Numbered from the stretch's first letter, positions 8,296 to 19,034 are shown. The stretch is DNA of 64,000 bases from Rothia mucilaginosa ATCC 25296 (GCF_000175615.1 NZ_ACVO01000015.1:186001-250000); one strand, 5' to 3'. Numbers and translations are program-made. Notes: generated from the letters alone by a model not told the origin.

Positions 8296-8319
8296 CCATC
8301 ATGTAGGCTAGGCGGCTCG

Positions 8320-9744
8320 TTAGAGGGATTCGCCGCGGCGTTCAGGCAGCAGGAACACGGTGGTTGCCGCTACCAGGAACGCGGTGGAGAAGAGCGTAAA
8401 GAGCAGCGGGGTTCCACCGAATGCGACCAGCGGCGGCACAATGAGCGGCGCCGCGATGGAGGCGATACGACCAATGCCGGCGGCGGCACCGGTGCCGGTT
8501 CCGCGCAGGTGGGTCGGGAAGATTTCCGGGCTCAGGGCGTAGAGGGCACCCCACGCGCCGAGGTTGAAGAAGGAGAGCATGCAACCGGCGAGGATAATGA
8601 ACACCTCGGCGTGCGCCATGCCGTAGCCAGCAGCCGCCAGTGCGGAGCCGAGCAGGAAGGTCGCCAGGGTTGCGCGTCGGCCCCACTTTTCGATGAGATA
8701 GGCGGCGACCGCGTAGCCGGGCAGCTGGGCGAGGGTCATGATGAGGGTGAATGCGAAGGACTTCACGAGGCTGAAGCCCTGGGCGTTCAGCAGTGCCGGA
8801 ATCCAGATGAACGCGCCGTAGTAGGAGAGGTTGATGCAGAACCAGATGACGCACAGGGCGATGGTCTTGCGGCGCTGACCGGCAGCCCAGATGGAGCGGA
8901 TTTTCGCGGATTCTGCGTTGTCGGCACTTTCTGCGGCACCGTGTACGGAAGCGTCTTCGGCCTGCTTCTTGGTTCGGGAGAAGAGCGCGGGGGAGGCCTC
9001 GAAACGTTCGACCACCTGGCGTGCCTGATCGTGCTTGCCGACCGACTCCAGGAAGCGCACCGACTCGGGGGTTCCCATACGGATTACGAGCGAGTAGATG
9101 GCGGGAATCAGACCGATGGCAAGCGCCCAGCGCCAGCCGTTCGCCTGCGGAACGATGAAGGTGCCGATGAGAGCGGCGAGGATCCAGCCCAGAGCCCAGA
9201 AAGCCTCCAGAGCGACCACGACGCGGCCGCGGATAGCGCGCGGCGAGAACTCAGAAATCAGGGTGGATGCCACGGGAAGTTCCGCGCCCAGACCCAGACC
9301 GACCAGGAAACGGAAGACGAGCAGCACGCCCAAGGAGGTCGCCAGGGCGGAGGCGCCGGTCGCCAGACCGTAAATCAGCAGGGTGAGTGCGAAGATGTAA
9401 CGGCGGCCGAGCTTATCGGCGAGTAGGCCGCCGAAGGTTGCGCCGAGCGCCATGCCGACGAATCCGATGGAACCGAGCCAGGAGGCTTCGGTGGGGCTCA
9501 GATGCCATTCCTTGATGAGGGCCGCCATGACGAAGGAGATGAGGCCAACGTCCATGGCGTCTAGTGCCCAGCCGAGACCCGAGATACCCAGGAGCTTGCC
9601 GTGGGCGCGGGTGAAGGGCAGGTTTTCGAGGCGTTCGTTGAGGGTCGGTGCGGCGTTGCGTTCAGCAGCGGGTGCAGAGGTACCAGCGGGTGCAACAGCA
9701 TTGGTGCGGGATGAGTCCGTTGATACGGGACGAGGGGAGGACAC
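8320..9744 (-). CDS. niaP: MFS transporter, NiaP-type niacin permease
   Basis: A 474-residue, 12-helix major facilitator protein. Its sequence closely matches, as I remember it, Bacillus NiaP (YceI): LLGISGLGWALDAMDVG, LGADKLGRR-type loop LADKLGRRY, GLGLGAELPVASTLISEFSP, VIWFCINLSYYGAFIWIPALL, MTLAQLPGYAVAAYLIEKWGRR and SFFNLGAWGALYALSPEIFPT occur in the same order. NiaP imports nicotinate or nicotinamide for NAD synthesis. An unusual ~45-residue Ala/Thr-rich N-terminal tail precedes helix 1, and the central loop (about 235-280) is long. The GTG start has AAGGAAG upstream. The specificity is inferred from family resemblance; an aromatic-acid or sugar substrate is possible. Confidence 0.82.
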   Translation of the reverse strand: MSSPRPVSTDSSRTNAVAPAGTSAPAAERNAAPTLNERLENLPFTRAHGKLLGISGLGWALDAMDVGLISFVMAALIKEWHLSPTEASWLGSIGFVGMALGATFGGLLADKLGRRYIFALTLLIYGLATGASALATSLGVLLVFRFLVGLGLGAELPVASTLISEFSPRAIRGRVVVALEAFWALGWILAALIGTFIVPQANGWRWALAIGLIPAIYSLVIRMGTPESVRFLESVGKHDQARQVVERFEASPALFSRTKKQAEDASVHGAAESADNAESAKIRSIWAAGQRRKTIALCVIWFCINLSYYGAFIWIPALLNAQGFSLVKSFAFTLIMTLAQLPGYAVAAYLIEKWGRRATLATFLLGSALAAAGYGMAHAEVFIILAGCMLSFFNLGAWGALYALSPEIFPTHLRGTGTGAAAGIGRIASIAAPLIVPPLVAFGGTPLLFTLFSTAFLVAATTVFLLPERRGESL

Positions 9745-9974
9745 GGTAGTGGGTCGCTTCCTTAGTGTTTAGGCGTAGTGCCGGGCGAATTGTTCCCTTA
9801 CAGTGTATAAAGGTACTTTCGACTTGAACACTATTGAAACGAAAAAATTTTGAAGATGACGGAAAAATCTCAACATGAAGAAATCTTTCACAGCCGCCGC
9901 CCAGCGGTAGGTGCTATTCTCTAACCACCGCCGCCCGGTGAAACTCACCTACGGCACGTTTGGAAGGACCACCC

Positions 9975-10349
9975 CTGAAAACCATTGAAGATGAAGTCAA
10001 GGAAAGCGAGACCAGCCGCTTTCACCGCTGGCTCGAAGCCCGCAAGGAGCGCATGCACGCGCATCCGGTCATGCGTCATCTCTACAAGCCCCTCGTCATC
10101 GGCGTGGGCGCCTTCTGCTTTATCGCCGGACTGATTATGCTCGTCACCCCCGGCCCCGGCTGGCTGTTCATTTTCATAGGCCTGGGCATTTGGGGTACCG
10201 AATTCACCTGGGCACGCCGCGCCAATATCTTCATGAAGCACGTGGTGCTCACCGCCTGGTACCGCTACCGCGCCTGGCGACAGCAGCGTAAGGAACGCAA
10301 AGCCGCACGCAAGGCAGAACGCAAAGCCGCCGCCGCAAACCAGCGCTAA
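9975..10349 (+). CDS. Small membrane protein with PGPGW motif (TIGR02611-like)
   Basis: A ~124-residue protein with two adjacent hydrophobic helices separated by the signature TPGPGWLFIFIGLGIWGTEF. A charged N-terminus and a strongly basic Lys/Arg/Ala C-terminal tail flank the helices. Proteins with this PGPGW motif are common in actinobacteria; their role is not established. The start is odd: the best ribosome site GGAAGGA lies six bases before a CTG codon, while a TTG five codons earlier has none. I favour the CTG start, with limited confidence. A strong terminator follows directly. Confidence 0.78.
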   Translation: MKTIEDEVKESETSRFHRWLEARKERMHAHPVMRHLYKPLVIGVGAFCFIAGLIMLVTPGPGWLFIFIGLGIWGTEFTWARRANIFMKHVVLTAWYRYRAWRQQRKERKAARKAERKAAAANQR

Positions 10350-10391
10350 ACCAGCTCGCGCTAAGCCCACACGCGCTATACGCAGGCACAA

Positions 10392-10435
10392 AAAGCCCTC
10401 GCTCCCATCCGATAAGAATGGTAGCGAGGGTTTTC
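10392..10435. terminator. Bidirectional terminator, PGPGW gene / asd
   Basis: Stem AGCCCTCGCT/AGCGAGGG with further pairing of CCAT to ATGG is followed by TTTTCTT on the plus strand and mirrored by AAAA upstream for the convergent asd. Confidence 0.88.
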
Positions 10436-10455
10436 TTATAGCTTGTCAGTGAGCT

Positions 10456-11595
10456 TTAGAGCTTGCCAACAGCAATCTGCAACATGCGGCGAATCGGCTC
10501 AGCAGCACCCCAGAGCAGCTGGTCACCCACGGTGAACGCGCTAATGTACTCGGGGCCCATCGCGAGCTTACGCACGCGACCAACCGGAATCTCCAGAGAA
10601 CCGGAAGCAGCCACGGGGGTCAGCTGCTCCATGGACTCCTCACGCTGGTTCGGCACGAAGCGAACCCAGGGGTTGTCCTCAGCGATGATGCGCTCAATCT
10701 CCTCGAGCGGCAGGTCCTTCTTAAGCTTGATGGTCAGCGCCTGAGAGTGCGAGCGCATCGCAGCGATACGGACGCACAGACCGTCCATGGTGATCTTGTC
10801 ATCTTCGGAACGGCCCAGGATCTTGTTGGTCTCAACCTCAGCCTTCCACTCTTCGCGGGACTGACCGTTGCCCAGGTCCGAGTCGATCCAGGGAATCAGG
10901 GAGCCGGCGAGCGGCACACCGAACTGGGAAGAATCCAGCTCACCGGAGCGCTGCTTCGCGAGAACCTTGCGGTCGATGTCCAGAATTGCGGATGCGGGGT
11001 CGTTCAGCTCCTCGGAGACCTCATTGCCCAGGTCGCGGAACTGTGCGAGCACCTCGCGCATGTGGCGGGCACCGCCGCCGGATGCAGCCTGGTAGGTCAT
11101 GGAGGTAGCCCACTCGACCAGGTCGTTCTTGAAGAGGCCGCCCAAGCCCATCAGCAAGCAGGAGACGGTGCAGTTACCGCCGACGAAGTCCTTCACGCCG
11201 GATGCCAGGCCGCGGTCGATGACGTCGCGGTTAATGGGGTCCAGCACGATGATGGAGTCATCGTTCATGCGAAGGGTGGAAGCGGCATCAATCCACAGGC
11301 CGTCCCAGCCGGCTGCACGCAGCTTCGGGTGCACAGCCTCGGTGTAGCCACCGCCCTGAGCGGTCACAATAATCGAGTGCTTACGCAGCTCATCAATGTC
11401 GTATGCGTCCTTCAGCTCGGACGGCTCAATTACGCCGTCGAAGGTGGGCGCAGCGCCACCAACATTAGAGGTAGTGAAGAAGACGGGGGTAATGCCCTCG
11501 AAGTCGCCTTCCTCAACCATGCGCTTCATGAGGACGGAGCCCACCATGCCGCGCCAGCCAACAAAACCTACAGAGTCACCGGGATTAAAGTTCAT
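10456..11595 (-). CDS. asd: Aspartate-semialdehyde dehydrogenase (proteobacterial-type long form)
   Basis: Asd reduces aspartyl phosphate to aspartate semialdehyde for lysine, diaminopimelate, threonine and methionine synthesis. The N-terminal [40 protein letters not shown] with the catalytic Cys, [36 protein letters not shown] and LGRS...[23 protein letters not shown] all follow the enterobacterial enzyme closely. That is the long gamma-proteobacterial form (379 residues here), not the ~340-residue form usual in actinobacteria. The ATG has TACACT seven bases upstream and only a weak GGGA, suggesting a leaderless start. An in-frame start 14 codons upstream exists but is not supported. Confidence 0.95.
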   Translation of the reverse strand: MNFNPGDSVGFVGWRGMVGSVLMKRMVEEGDFEGITPVFFTTSNVGGAAPTFDGVIEPSELKDAYDIDELRKHSIIVTAQGGGYTEAVHPKLRAAGWDGLWIDAASTLRMNDDSIIVLDPINRDVIDRGLASGVKDFVGGNCTVSCLLMGLGGLFKNDLVEWATSMTYQAASGGGARHMREVLAQFRDLGNEVSEELNDPASAILDIDRKVLAKQRSGELDSSQFGVPLAGSLIPWIDSDLGNGQSREEWKAEVETNKILGRSEDDKITMDGLCVRIAAMRSHSQALTIKLKKDLPLEEIERIIAEDNPWVRFVPNQREESMEQLTPVAASGSLEIPVGRVRKLAMGPEYISAFTVGDQLLWGAAEPIRRMLQIAVGKL

Positions 11596-11608
11596 GGTTC
11601 CCAGTGTA
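11596..11608 (-). promoter_or_regulatory. Candidate -10 box for leaderless asd mRNA
   Basis: On the minus strand TACACT (11603-11608) is followed by seven bases and the asd ATG. No clear -35 hexamer is seen. Confidence 0.4.
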
Positions 11609-11723
11609 CTCTCAGGCTGGCGGGTGCGGACTAACACCGTACAAAAAATTTGATATTCGGAACGGAATACCGTGTGAAGAGGCGGGGTTTATTACCGGGG
11701 CACTGGGAGCCGCATTAAACACT

Positions 11724-11762
11724 CAAGCCCGCGGTACTCTGGGTGGAGCAGCCGCAGGCTTG
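11724..11762 (-). terminator. Hairpin past folA
   Basis: An 11-bp stem (CAAGCC-GCGG with its complement, one wobble) lies about 40 bases downstream of the folA stop. No strong T tract follows on the minus strand. Confidence 0.5.
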
Positions 11763-11804
11763 AAATGCATGTCTATATCAGCGAGTGAACGAGGGAAGCT
11801 TGAA

Positions 11805-12455
11805 CTAGATACGTTCGAGCCGCTGGAACGAGAAGTACATGGGGTTCTTCGTGCCCGACTCATCGAGCAGGTAACCCTTCTCGCTATTCTCCCAGGCACT
11901 CTCGGAGGTGACCCGCCAGCACCCGTTCGGTGAGCTGCCCTCGCAACTGCCCGCAGAATCTGCAAGCTGCAGTTCGGGCGCTCGCGTATCGCCGGTAATC
12001 TCGTTACCTTCCTGGCAGTAGAAGAGGGTCCGCTCCACCGTCTCCACCCGGCCGAAGGCGGGCAGGTCGGTGCGGGAGAGGGCCTCCGCGTAGACGGATC
12101 CGCCACCAATAATCCAAGCATCAACCGCGGCGGTATCTGCGGGGGTAGCTTCGACCGGCGCACCCGCAGCGTCACGAGCCGCGTACAGCGCCGCATCCAG
12201 CGAAGGAACCCACAGCGCACCGTCGCGTTCTTCCGCCTCGGTAACCGAACGACTAATCACAATGTTCGTACGGCCCGGCAGGGGGCGAAAACGCGGTGGG
12301 AACGACTCCCAGGTGCGGCGACCCATAATCACCGGAGCACCCAGCGTCACCTTCTTGAAATGCGCCAAATCCTCCGGAGCGTACCAGGGCATATCCCCAT
12401 CACGACCAATGATGCCGGCATCAGTTTGAGCCCAAATAGCGCCCAGACGAAACAT
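11805..12455 (-). CDS. folA: Dihydrofolate reductase, extended
   Basis: FolA reduces dihydrofolate to tetrahydrofolate with NADPH, regenerating the cofactor spent by ThyA directly upstream. Seen: LGAIWAQTDAGIIGRDGDMPW at the N-terminus with the proton-donor region, DLAHFKKVTLG, VIMGRRTWESFP near residues 42-54, GRTNIVISR, and AWIIGGGSVYAEAL near 113-126. At 216 residues it is much longer than the usual ~160. The extra length lies mainly in a Cys- and Ser-containing insertion between about residues 145 and 195, before the last strand. The second of two adjacent ATGs is preferred because GAGGAGG is then well spaced. Co-transcribed with thyA (22-base gap). Confidence 0.93.
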   Translation of the reverse strand: MFRLGAIWAQTDAGIIGRDGDMPWYAPEDLAHFKKVTLGAPVIMGRRTWESFPPRFRPLPGRTNIVISRSVTEAEERDGALWVPSLDAALYAARDAAGAPVEATPADTAAVDAWIIGGGSVYAEALSRTDLPAFGRVETVERTLFYCQEGNEITGDTRAPELQLADSAGSCEGSSPNGCWRVTSESAWENSEKGYLLDESGTKNPMYFSFQRLERI

Positions 12456-12477
12456 CATGCCTCCTCGTTACCTGCAA

Positions 12478-13359
<882 letters not shown>

Positions 13360-13456
13360 AAGAAAAACCTTGAATCCTGTCAGTAGACGTGAGAGACGGT
13401 CACAAATCAACCGCCCCTCTATTGTAAAACCCACGAATGGGCGCAGGTAGAGCAAA

Positions 13457-13481
13457 CGCGCTGAGCATAAAGCCCAGCGCG
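13457..13481 (-). terminator. Terminator of the mutT1-like gene
   Basis: On the minus strand CGCGCTGGGC and GCTCAGCGCG pair with one mismatch around TTTAT, followed by TTTG. It separates the Nudix gene from thyA-folA. Confidence 0.7.
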
Positions 13482-13512
13482 CTCGCCGTTAGAAGATCAA
13501 AGTATATGGATG

Positions 13513-14520
13513 CTAGTCCAGAGCCGCGCGTACTCGCTCCACCGAGACAATACGCGGGTCATCGCCCTCGGTCACCTGCAGAACCAGGGCATCGCCAGGC
13601 TCCAGGTACGGGTCCTCAGTCGGAAGAACCTCCGCGGAACCCTCAAACAGGTACTCACGCAGAACATCCATCACCTGGGGCAGCACCGGGCGGTGAGTGC
13701 ACAGCAACGAGGAAGAATCCTTATCGAACAGCGACGCCACGGTGCGGGCAACACGCGCCGGGTGACGCTGAGCGCCAGCCTCAGACAGGGACTTCTTCTC
13801 CTTCACCGACACACCATAATCCACCGAGTACGGGGTCACGGTCTGAACGCAACGCAGCCACGGGGAAGAAATAATACGGCTCGGAGCCCACGCCGCAAAG
13901 AGACGGCTAGAAGCCAGCGCCTGACGCTTGCCGGTCGCCGCGAGCGGGCGGTCATCCTCAGCGGCAGCCCAGTTCGAACGCGGCTTAGCCTTCGCGTGGC
14001 GGGCAATCAAAATCGGGCGGGTACGCAACGCATCCGCCTCAGCCAGAGCCTCCAGGGACTCCAGGGGTGCCAGGTCGTCCTCGTTGGTCAGCAGGGCGCG
14101 AGCAACCTCGGTGGATACCCAGCGCAGCTCATCCACTTCACCCTCATCCGCCAGGGCGCGGGAGCCTTCCGGAAGCTCAGCAGACCAGTAAAAAACATCC
14201 TTGGGACGTCCGCCCACCGGGTAGGAAGTCACAGCCAGGGGCACACCCAGAACAACCTGCAGGCCGACCTCTTCGCGAATCTCACGAATAGCAGTCTCAG
14301 CCAGGGACTCGCCCGGGTCCTGCTTGCCCTTAGGCCAGGACCAGTCGTCATAGCGGGGGCGGTGAATGATCAGGACCTCAAGCGCACCATCGCGCATGCG
14401 CCAAATCAGTGCGCCAGAAGCAACAATATCCGCAGTGTTTGAGGGGGCACGGTCAATGCTGTTGACCGCGTCAAAACGTCGTGCCGAGTAGTAGATGGAG
14501 GGGGAATCCAGCGGTGCCAT
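13513..14520 (-). CDS. Nudix hydrolase fused to histidine phosphatase (MutT1-like)
   Basis: A 335-residue two-domain protein. The N-terminal Nudix domain carries the full Nudix box GKQDPGESLAETA followed by IREIREEVGL (about residues 66-88). The C-terminal domain has the phosphoglycerate-mutase-like RHA motif ILIARHAKAK near residue 177 and an ISSPWLRCVQT-type second motif. This architecture is that of mycobacterial MutT1, which cleans up oxidised guanine nucleotides and diadenosine polyphosphates; the role here is inferred from that. It lies downstream of ppk1 on the same strand, but a terminator separates the two. Its Nudix half alone would be a generic call; the fusion makes the MutT1 assignment fairly firm. 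Confidence 0.88.
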   Translation of the reverse strand: MAPLDSPSIYYSARRFDAVNSIDRAPSNTADIVASGALIWRMRDGALEVLIIHRPRYDDWSWPKGKQDPGESLAETAIREIREEVGLQVVLGVPLAVTSYPVGGRPKDVFYWSAELPEGSRALADEGEVDELRWVSTEVARALLTNEDDLAPLESLEALAEADALRTRPILIARHAKAKPRSNWAAAEDDRPLAATGKRQALASSRLFAAWAPSRIISSPWLRCVQTVTPYSVDYGVSVKEKKSLSEAGAQRHPARVARTVASLFDKDSSSLLCTHRPVLPQVMDVLREYLFEGSAEVLPTEDPYLEPGDALVLQVTEGDDPRIVSVERVRAALD

Positions 14521-14688
14521 ATCTCTCTCTGATCCTCTTCGCTAGGCTGTGCACAATGCCAGAGGGCACCATGCTCCGCGTCTAATTGTAGGTGAGAGAG
14601 CGGTCAAGTTGTAATCTCAACGTAACCTGTTGTTCACTTTTGCTCTAAGTGCACTAGTCCACTGCACGTTTTTGCACGACACGCGGAA

Positions 14689-14733
14689 AACCCCGCCTGC
14701 CCCACGCCATAAAGCGCGAGAACAGACGGGGTT
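14689..14733 (-). terminator. Terminator of ppk1
   Basis: On the minus strand AACCCCGTCTG pairs with CAGGCGGGGTT (one wobble) around a 23-base loop, followed by TTTCC. Confidence 0.75.
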
Positions 14734-14770
14734 CACGACCAGAAATCACTGGCAGATCAGAGGCAAGTCC

Positions 14771-17044
14771 TTAGACCTTATCCACCACGTTCTTACGGGA
14801 ACGCGAGCTCAGGTAGTACGACTGCACGTCCTGCAGCGGGTTGCCCTGATCGTCGGTGTCGTGGCGGGTCCAGTTGCCCTCAGAATCCAGGTGCCAGGTA
14901 CGCGAAGAATCACTCATGTAGATGGTGAACATGTCACGCAGGTACTTCACGTGGCGCGGATCCTTCACCGGTACCAGAGCCTCAATGCGGCGGTCCAGGT
15001 TGCGGTGCATCATATCGGCAGAGCCAATGTAGACAATCGGATCGCCACCATTCTCAAACGCAAACACGCGCGAGTGCTCCAAGAAGCGGCCCAGCACCGA
15101 ACGGACGCGAATATTCTCGCTCAGACCCTTAACGCCCGGGCGCAGCGCGCAGATACCGCGAACCACCACATCCACCGGCACACCAGCCTGCGAAGCGCGG
15201 TACAGCGAATCGATGACGGCCTCATCCACCATGGAGTTGCACTTGAACTGAATCTTCGCCGGACGACCCGCCTTATGGTTCTCAATCTCCTGGTCGATGC
15301 ACTCAATCAGACCGCTACGCAGAGTACGCGGCGCCACCAGCAGCGACTGGTAGTTGGTCTTCGGCGCGTAACCGGACAGCTGGTTGAACAGGCGGGAGAC
15401 GTCCTCACAAATCTGCTCATCGCAGGTGATGATACCCAAATCCTCGTAGAAACGAGCCGTCGACGGGTGGTAGTTACCGGTACCAATGTGCGCGTAACGG
15501 CGCAGATGGTTACCCTCGCGGCGCACCACCAACGACAGCTTGCAGTGAGTCTTCAAACCCACGATGCCGTACACCACGTGCACGCCAGCGCGCTCCAGCT
15601 TACGAGCCCACGAGATGTTGGCTTCCTCATCAAAGCGAGCCTTAATCTCGACCAGCGCCACAACCTGCTTGCCCGCCTCAGCCGCCTCAATCAGCGCATC
15701 CACGATGGGGGAGTCGCCACTGGTGCGGTACAGGGTCTGCTTAATCGCCTGAACACGCGGGTCAGCGGCAGCCTGCGCCAAGAACGCCTGCACACTGGTC
15801 GCAAACGAATCGTACGGGTGGTGTAGCAGCACGTCGTGGTCGCGGGCGGCAGCGAACACATCCGCAGCCTTCGCGGTCTCGGTGGCGTTGAGCCAACGGG
15901 AAGTGTGCGCAATGTGCTTGGGGTAGTGCAGCGCCGGACGGTTCGCACGAATAATCGCACTCATACCGCGCAAATCCAGCGGGGCCGGCAGACGGTACAC
16001 CTCAGACTCGTTGATGTTCAACTCAGAAATCAGCAGATCCAGGATGGTCGGGTTGATGGTGTCCTCAACCTCCAGACGGACCGGCGGACCGAAACGACGG
16101 CGCAGAAGCTCCTTCTCTAGAGCCTTCAGCAGGTTCTCTGCATCGTCCTCTTCCACCTCAAGATCCTCATTACGGGTCACGCGGAAGACGTGGTGCTCCA
16201 CAACCTCCATGCCAGGGAAGAGAGTGTCCAGGTGCTCAGCAATGATGTCTTCCAGAGCAATGTAGCGGCTCTCGCGGCCCGCAGTATTGGCGGCGCGGGA
16301 ACCATCCACAGAGACCATACGGTCCAGCTGATCGGGCACCTTCACACGAGCGAACAGTTCCTTGCCGGTCTGCGGGTTACGCACCAGCACCGCAAGGTTC
16401 AGCGACAGACCCGAAATGTACGGGAAGGGGTGCGCCGGGTCAACAGCCAGAGGGGTCAGAATCGGGAAGATATCCTGCATGAACTCCTGGCGCAGGCGCT
16501 GCTTAGCGTCCGTATCCAGGTCGTTCCAACCCACAATGCGGATGTTCTGCTCCTCCAGAGCCGGAAGAACCTGGTTGTGGAACACATCAGCGTGGCGAGT
16601 CTGCAACTGGTGAGCGCGCTCAGCAATCTCTTCCATCTGCTCTTCGGGGCTCAGACCGGCAGCCGAAGGCACCGCCAGACCGGTCGCAATGCGGCGCTTC
16701 AGACCCGCCACACGCACCATGAAGAACTCATCCAGGTTAGACGCCACAATCGACAGGAAGTTCAGACGTTCCAACAGGAACAGGTTCGGGTCCTCCGCCA
16801 GCTCCAGCACGCGGGTGTTAAAGTCCAGCCAGCTGCTCTCACGGTCGAAGAAACGCTCCGGGCCGAACTCCTCTTCCAGACTGAAGTAGGAGCGCTTCTC
16901 GCCCTTCTCAATGCGGTCGCCGCGAGACTCGGCACGCTCAATCTTCGAAATATCGTGGCCGATATGAATGACACCGGTCATGGGTGCCGGCTCAGACGGC
17001 TTAGGCTTAGGCGCCTTATTCAGGCCATTGGGGGCGGGTACCAT
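14771..17044 (-). CDS. ppk1: Polyphosphate kinase 1
   Basis: PPK1 reversibly makes inorganic polyphosphate from ATP. Domain order fits: N-terminal [21 protein letters not shown] and [22 protein letters not shown], head domain, then two phospholipase-D-like catalytic domains. The autophosphorylated His lies in [14 protein letters not shown] near residue 480, followed by [21 protein letters not shown]; the second catalytic His is in [17 protein letters not shown] near 650. The 757-residue length is slightly above average owing to a Pro/Lys-rich N-terminal tail. The ATG is preceded by GAAAGG. It is followed on the strand by its own terminator and preceded by mshD; pairing with a MutT1-like nucleotide phosphatase is common in actinobacteria. 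Confidence 0.96.
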   Translation of the reverse strand: MVPAPNGLNKAPKPKPSEPAPMTGVIHIGHDISKIERAESRGDRIEKGEKRSYFSLEEEFGPERFFDRESSWLDFNTRVLELAEDPNLFLLERLNFLSIVASNLDEFFMVRVAGLKRRIATGLAVPSAAGLSPEEQMEEIAERAHQLQTRHADVFHNQVLPALEEQNIRIVGWNDLDTDAKQRLRQEFMQDIFPILTPLAVDPAHPFPYISGLSLNLAVLVRNPQTGKELFARVKVPDQLDRMVSVDGSRAANTAGRESRYIALEDIIAEHLDTLFPGMEVVEHHVFRVTRNEDLEVEEDDAENLLKALEKELLRRRFGPPVRLEVEDTINPTILDLLISELNINESEVYRLPAPLDLRGMSAIIRANRPALHYPKHIAHTSRWLNATETAKAADVFAAARDHDVLLHHPYDSFATSVQAFLAQAAADPRVQAIKQTLYRTSGDSPIVDALIEAAEAGKQVVALVEIKARFDEEANISWARKLERAGVHVVYGIVGLKTHCKLSLVVRREGNHLRRYAHIGTGNYHPSTARFYEDLGIITCDEQICEDVSRLFNQLSGYAPKTNYQSLLVAPRTLRSGLIECIDQEIENHKAGRPAKIQFKCNSMVDEAVIDSLYRASQAGVPVDVVVRGICALRPGVKGLSENIRVRSVLGRFLEHSRVFAFENGGDPIVYIGSADMMHRNLDRRIEALVPVKDPRHVKYLRDMFTIYMSDSSRTWHLDSEGNWTRHDTDDQGNPLQDVQSYYLSSRSRKNVVDKV

Positions 17045-17110
17045 ACTGTACTTGCCTTTCTAATCGGGGATAAGTCGTGAAGAAACACGCCAACTGTGGC
17101 GCACCAAAAA

Positions 17111-18172
17111 CTAGGCGGCAGGTGCGTCCTGCTGGGCGGGGGCGTACATGCGGTCAACCGTCGCCACGCCGAAACCTAACGAAGTGTAGAGAGAATATGC
17201 GGTGGTGTTATCGGCGTCCACGTACAGGTCGATGGCGCGCAGCGGCTCGCCGTTCTCGTCCTCAGCGCATGCCAGGTACGCCAGCGCGCGCAGGGTGAGG
17301 GTTCGGCCCAGGCCGCCTCCCTGCGCCTGCGGGTTCACGCCCACCACGTAAATCTCACCGGAGGGGGACAGCTCGCCCTGCTCCTGACCGGTCGGAATCT
17401 TCGTCCAGGTGAATGCCGCAATGGCGGAGTCATCATCCACCTCGGAGGCGATGAAGAAACCCTCGGGACGGAACCAGGGGGAGCCGGTGCGCTCGCGCAA
17501 ATCGGCAAGGGTGAGCTTGCCCTGCTCCGGGTGGTGCGCAAACGCTGCGGCATTCACGCGTAGCCAGGGGAACTCATCCGCGCCGGTGAAGGTGCGCATC
17601 CGCAGGTTCTCCGGCAGAGTGCGCGCGTCGGAGCGTTCCACGAGCTCTTCGCGGGTCTGAGCGTCCAAGGGCAGAACCATCTTGTACAGCACGCGCACCG
17701 GCTCAAAGCCGTGCAGGGTCGCGAACGCGTGGGCGGGGCTTTCAATGCCGGTGTCGGTGGCGCTACCGTGAACCCAAAGTCGGTATCGTACGGCGTCTTC
17801 ACCCAGCTGGCGAACGGCGTGGTCGAAGAATGCGCTGCCGGCGCCTCGTCCGCGGTATTCGGAGGCGACGGCTGCCTCAATTACGCCGGTATCTTCGTCG
17901 TCTGCCGGGGTGAGCGCCACGAAGACGGCGGCGAGGGTCCCGTTATCCTCGGCGACAAAGAAACGCGGAGGGGTGAGGGTGCTTTCGCGCAATGCCTTGC
18001 TCAACTCAACGCGGGTCTGCTCAGAGAACGCCGAGACGCCGTCATGGCGGGCAACCTTCTGCGCAAAGGAGTCGAATCGTTCCAGCAGCTCTTCGGTGAG
18101 ATGCGGTTCCGCGTAGACAAGGGAGCTTTCAGCGGGCAGGGTGGAGGGATTGGGTGTCTGACTGTGTACCAT
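17111..18172 (-). CDS. mshD: Mycothiol synthase (tandem GNAT acetyltransferase)
   Basis: MshD acetylates Cys-GlcN-Ins with acetyl-CoA, the last step of mycothiol synthesis, the thiol that replaces glutathione in actinobacteria. Two GNAT folds are visible: the first with EAAVASEYRGRGAGSAFFDHAV near residues 85-105, the second with IYVVGVNPQAQGGGLGRTLTLRAL near 270-292, followed by LYVDADNTTAYSLYTSLGFGV. Length (353) matches the family. The second of two adjacent ATGs is better spaced from AAGAAGG. It lies downstream of the GlnR-like gene, the same neighbourhood as in mycobacteria, as I recall. The presence of this gene is good evidence for an actinobacterium. Confidence 0.94.
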   Translation of the reverse strand: MVHSQTPNPSTLPAESSLVYAEPHLTEELLERFDSFAQKVARHDGVSAFSEQTRVELSKALRESTLTPPRFFVAEDNGTLAAVFVALTPADDEDTGVIEAAVASEYRGRGAGSAFFDHAVRQLGEDAVRYRLWVHGSATDTGIESPAHAFATLHGFEPVRVLYKMVLPLDAQTREELVERSDARTLPENLRMRTFTGADEFPWLRVNAAAFAHHPEQGKLTLADLRERTGSPWFRPEGFFIASEVDDDSAIAAFTWTKIPTGQEQGELSPSGEIYVVGVNPQAQGGGLGRTLTLRALAYLACAEDENGEPLRAIDLYVDADNTTAYSLYTSLGFGVATVDRMYAPAQQDAPAA

Positions 18173-18356
18173 CATCGCCTTCTTTCGTAGCCTTCTGATT
18201 CAACTCTACCGGGGATAGTTGCTCTTTGAAGAGTTTGTTCTTCGTCCTGGGCGAATATGACAAGAACCGGAACATTTACACATTCTGGTACTCAGCTCAG
18301 CGGCGAGGCTACTTCATAACGGGGTACACCAAAATAGGGGTTGGAGCCCTAAAAAT

Positions 18357-19034
18357 TTAGCGGGTGCTGTTGAAGGAATAGCCCACGTTACGCACGGTCG
18401 AAATCATCTGCTCGTATTCGGTACCGAGCTTGGAACGCAGACGACGCACGTGCACGTCCACGGTGCGGGTGCCGCCGTAGTAGGAGTCGTAACCCCACAC
18501 CTCGGAGAGCAGCTGGGCGCGGGAGAAGACTCGTCCGGGGTGCTGAGCCATGAACTTGAGCAGTTCAAACTCTTTGAAGGTCAGGTTCAGCGCGGTGCCG
18601 GAGAGGTGCGCCGAGTACGCCTGGGTGTCAATGACGAGGTTACCCGCGCGCACGATGCGCTCTTCGGAGTTCTCTTCTTCTGCGGCTGCATCGCTCTTGA
18701 TGGCGAGGCGCAGGCGCGCATCCATTTCGGAGGGGGACGCCTGGTCAGAAACAATATCGTCAACCTGCCAGGAGGCAGCAACCGCCGCCATACCGCCTTC
18801 ATTCAGGAGTGCGATGAGCGGCAACTGTACGCCGGCGGCGCGCAATAGCTGGGCGCATTGGCGTGCTTTAACGAGTGCGGTGCGGGCGTCGACCATGAGC
18901 AGGTCGAAGGTCTCAGATTCGAGGGTGGTGTGGGCGGTATCGAGGGGGAAGACGTGTACCTTGTGGCTGAGGAGGCTCAGCGAGGGGATCATATCCTGCG
19001 CGGCGGTATCGCTCATGAGCGCAATACGGTACAC
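18357..19034 (-). CDS. glnR: GlnR-type orphan response regulator
   Basis: A 225-residue OmpR-family regulator with an N-terminal receiver-like domain (1-120) and a C-terminal winged helix (about 130-223: LNLTFKEFELLKFMAQHPGR, FSRAQLLSEVWGYDSYYGGTRTVDVHVRRLRSKLG). No histidine kinase is adjacent, and the receiver pocket is atypical: the usual Lys-Pro motif is replaced. These traits and the mshD neighbour point to GlnR, the actinobacterial nitrogen regulator that controls ammonium assimilation and often nitrate genes. Control of the nar genes about 30 kb away is possible but untested. The GTG start is preceded by GAAAGGAGAGA. Without context it would be called a generic winged-helix regulator. 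Confidence 0.85.
   Translation of the reverse strand: MYRIALMSDTAAQDMIPSLSLLSHKVHVFPLDTAHTTLESETFDLLMVDARTALVKARQCAQLLRAAGVQLPLIALLNEGGMAAVAASWQVDDIVSDQASPSEMDARLRLAIKSDAAAEEENSEERIVRAGNLVIDTQAYSAHLSGTALNLTFKEFELLKFMAQHPGRVFSRAQLLSEVWGYDSYYGGTRTVDVHVRRLRSKLGTEYEQMISTVRNVGYSFNSTR

Noticed and set aside
9763..9833. TAGTGTT ... AACACTA inverted repeat near niaP as a niacin-repressor operator
   Set aside because: Arms are 57 bases apart and match no repressor site I know; too weak to annotate.
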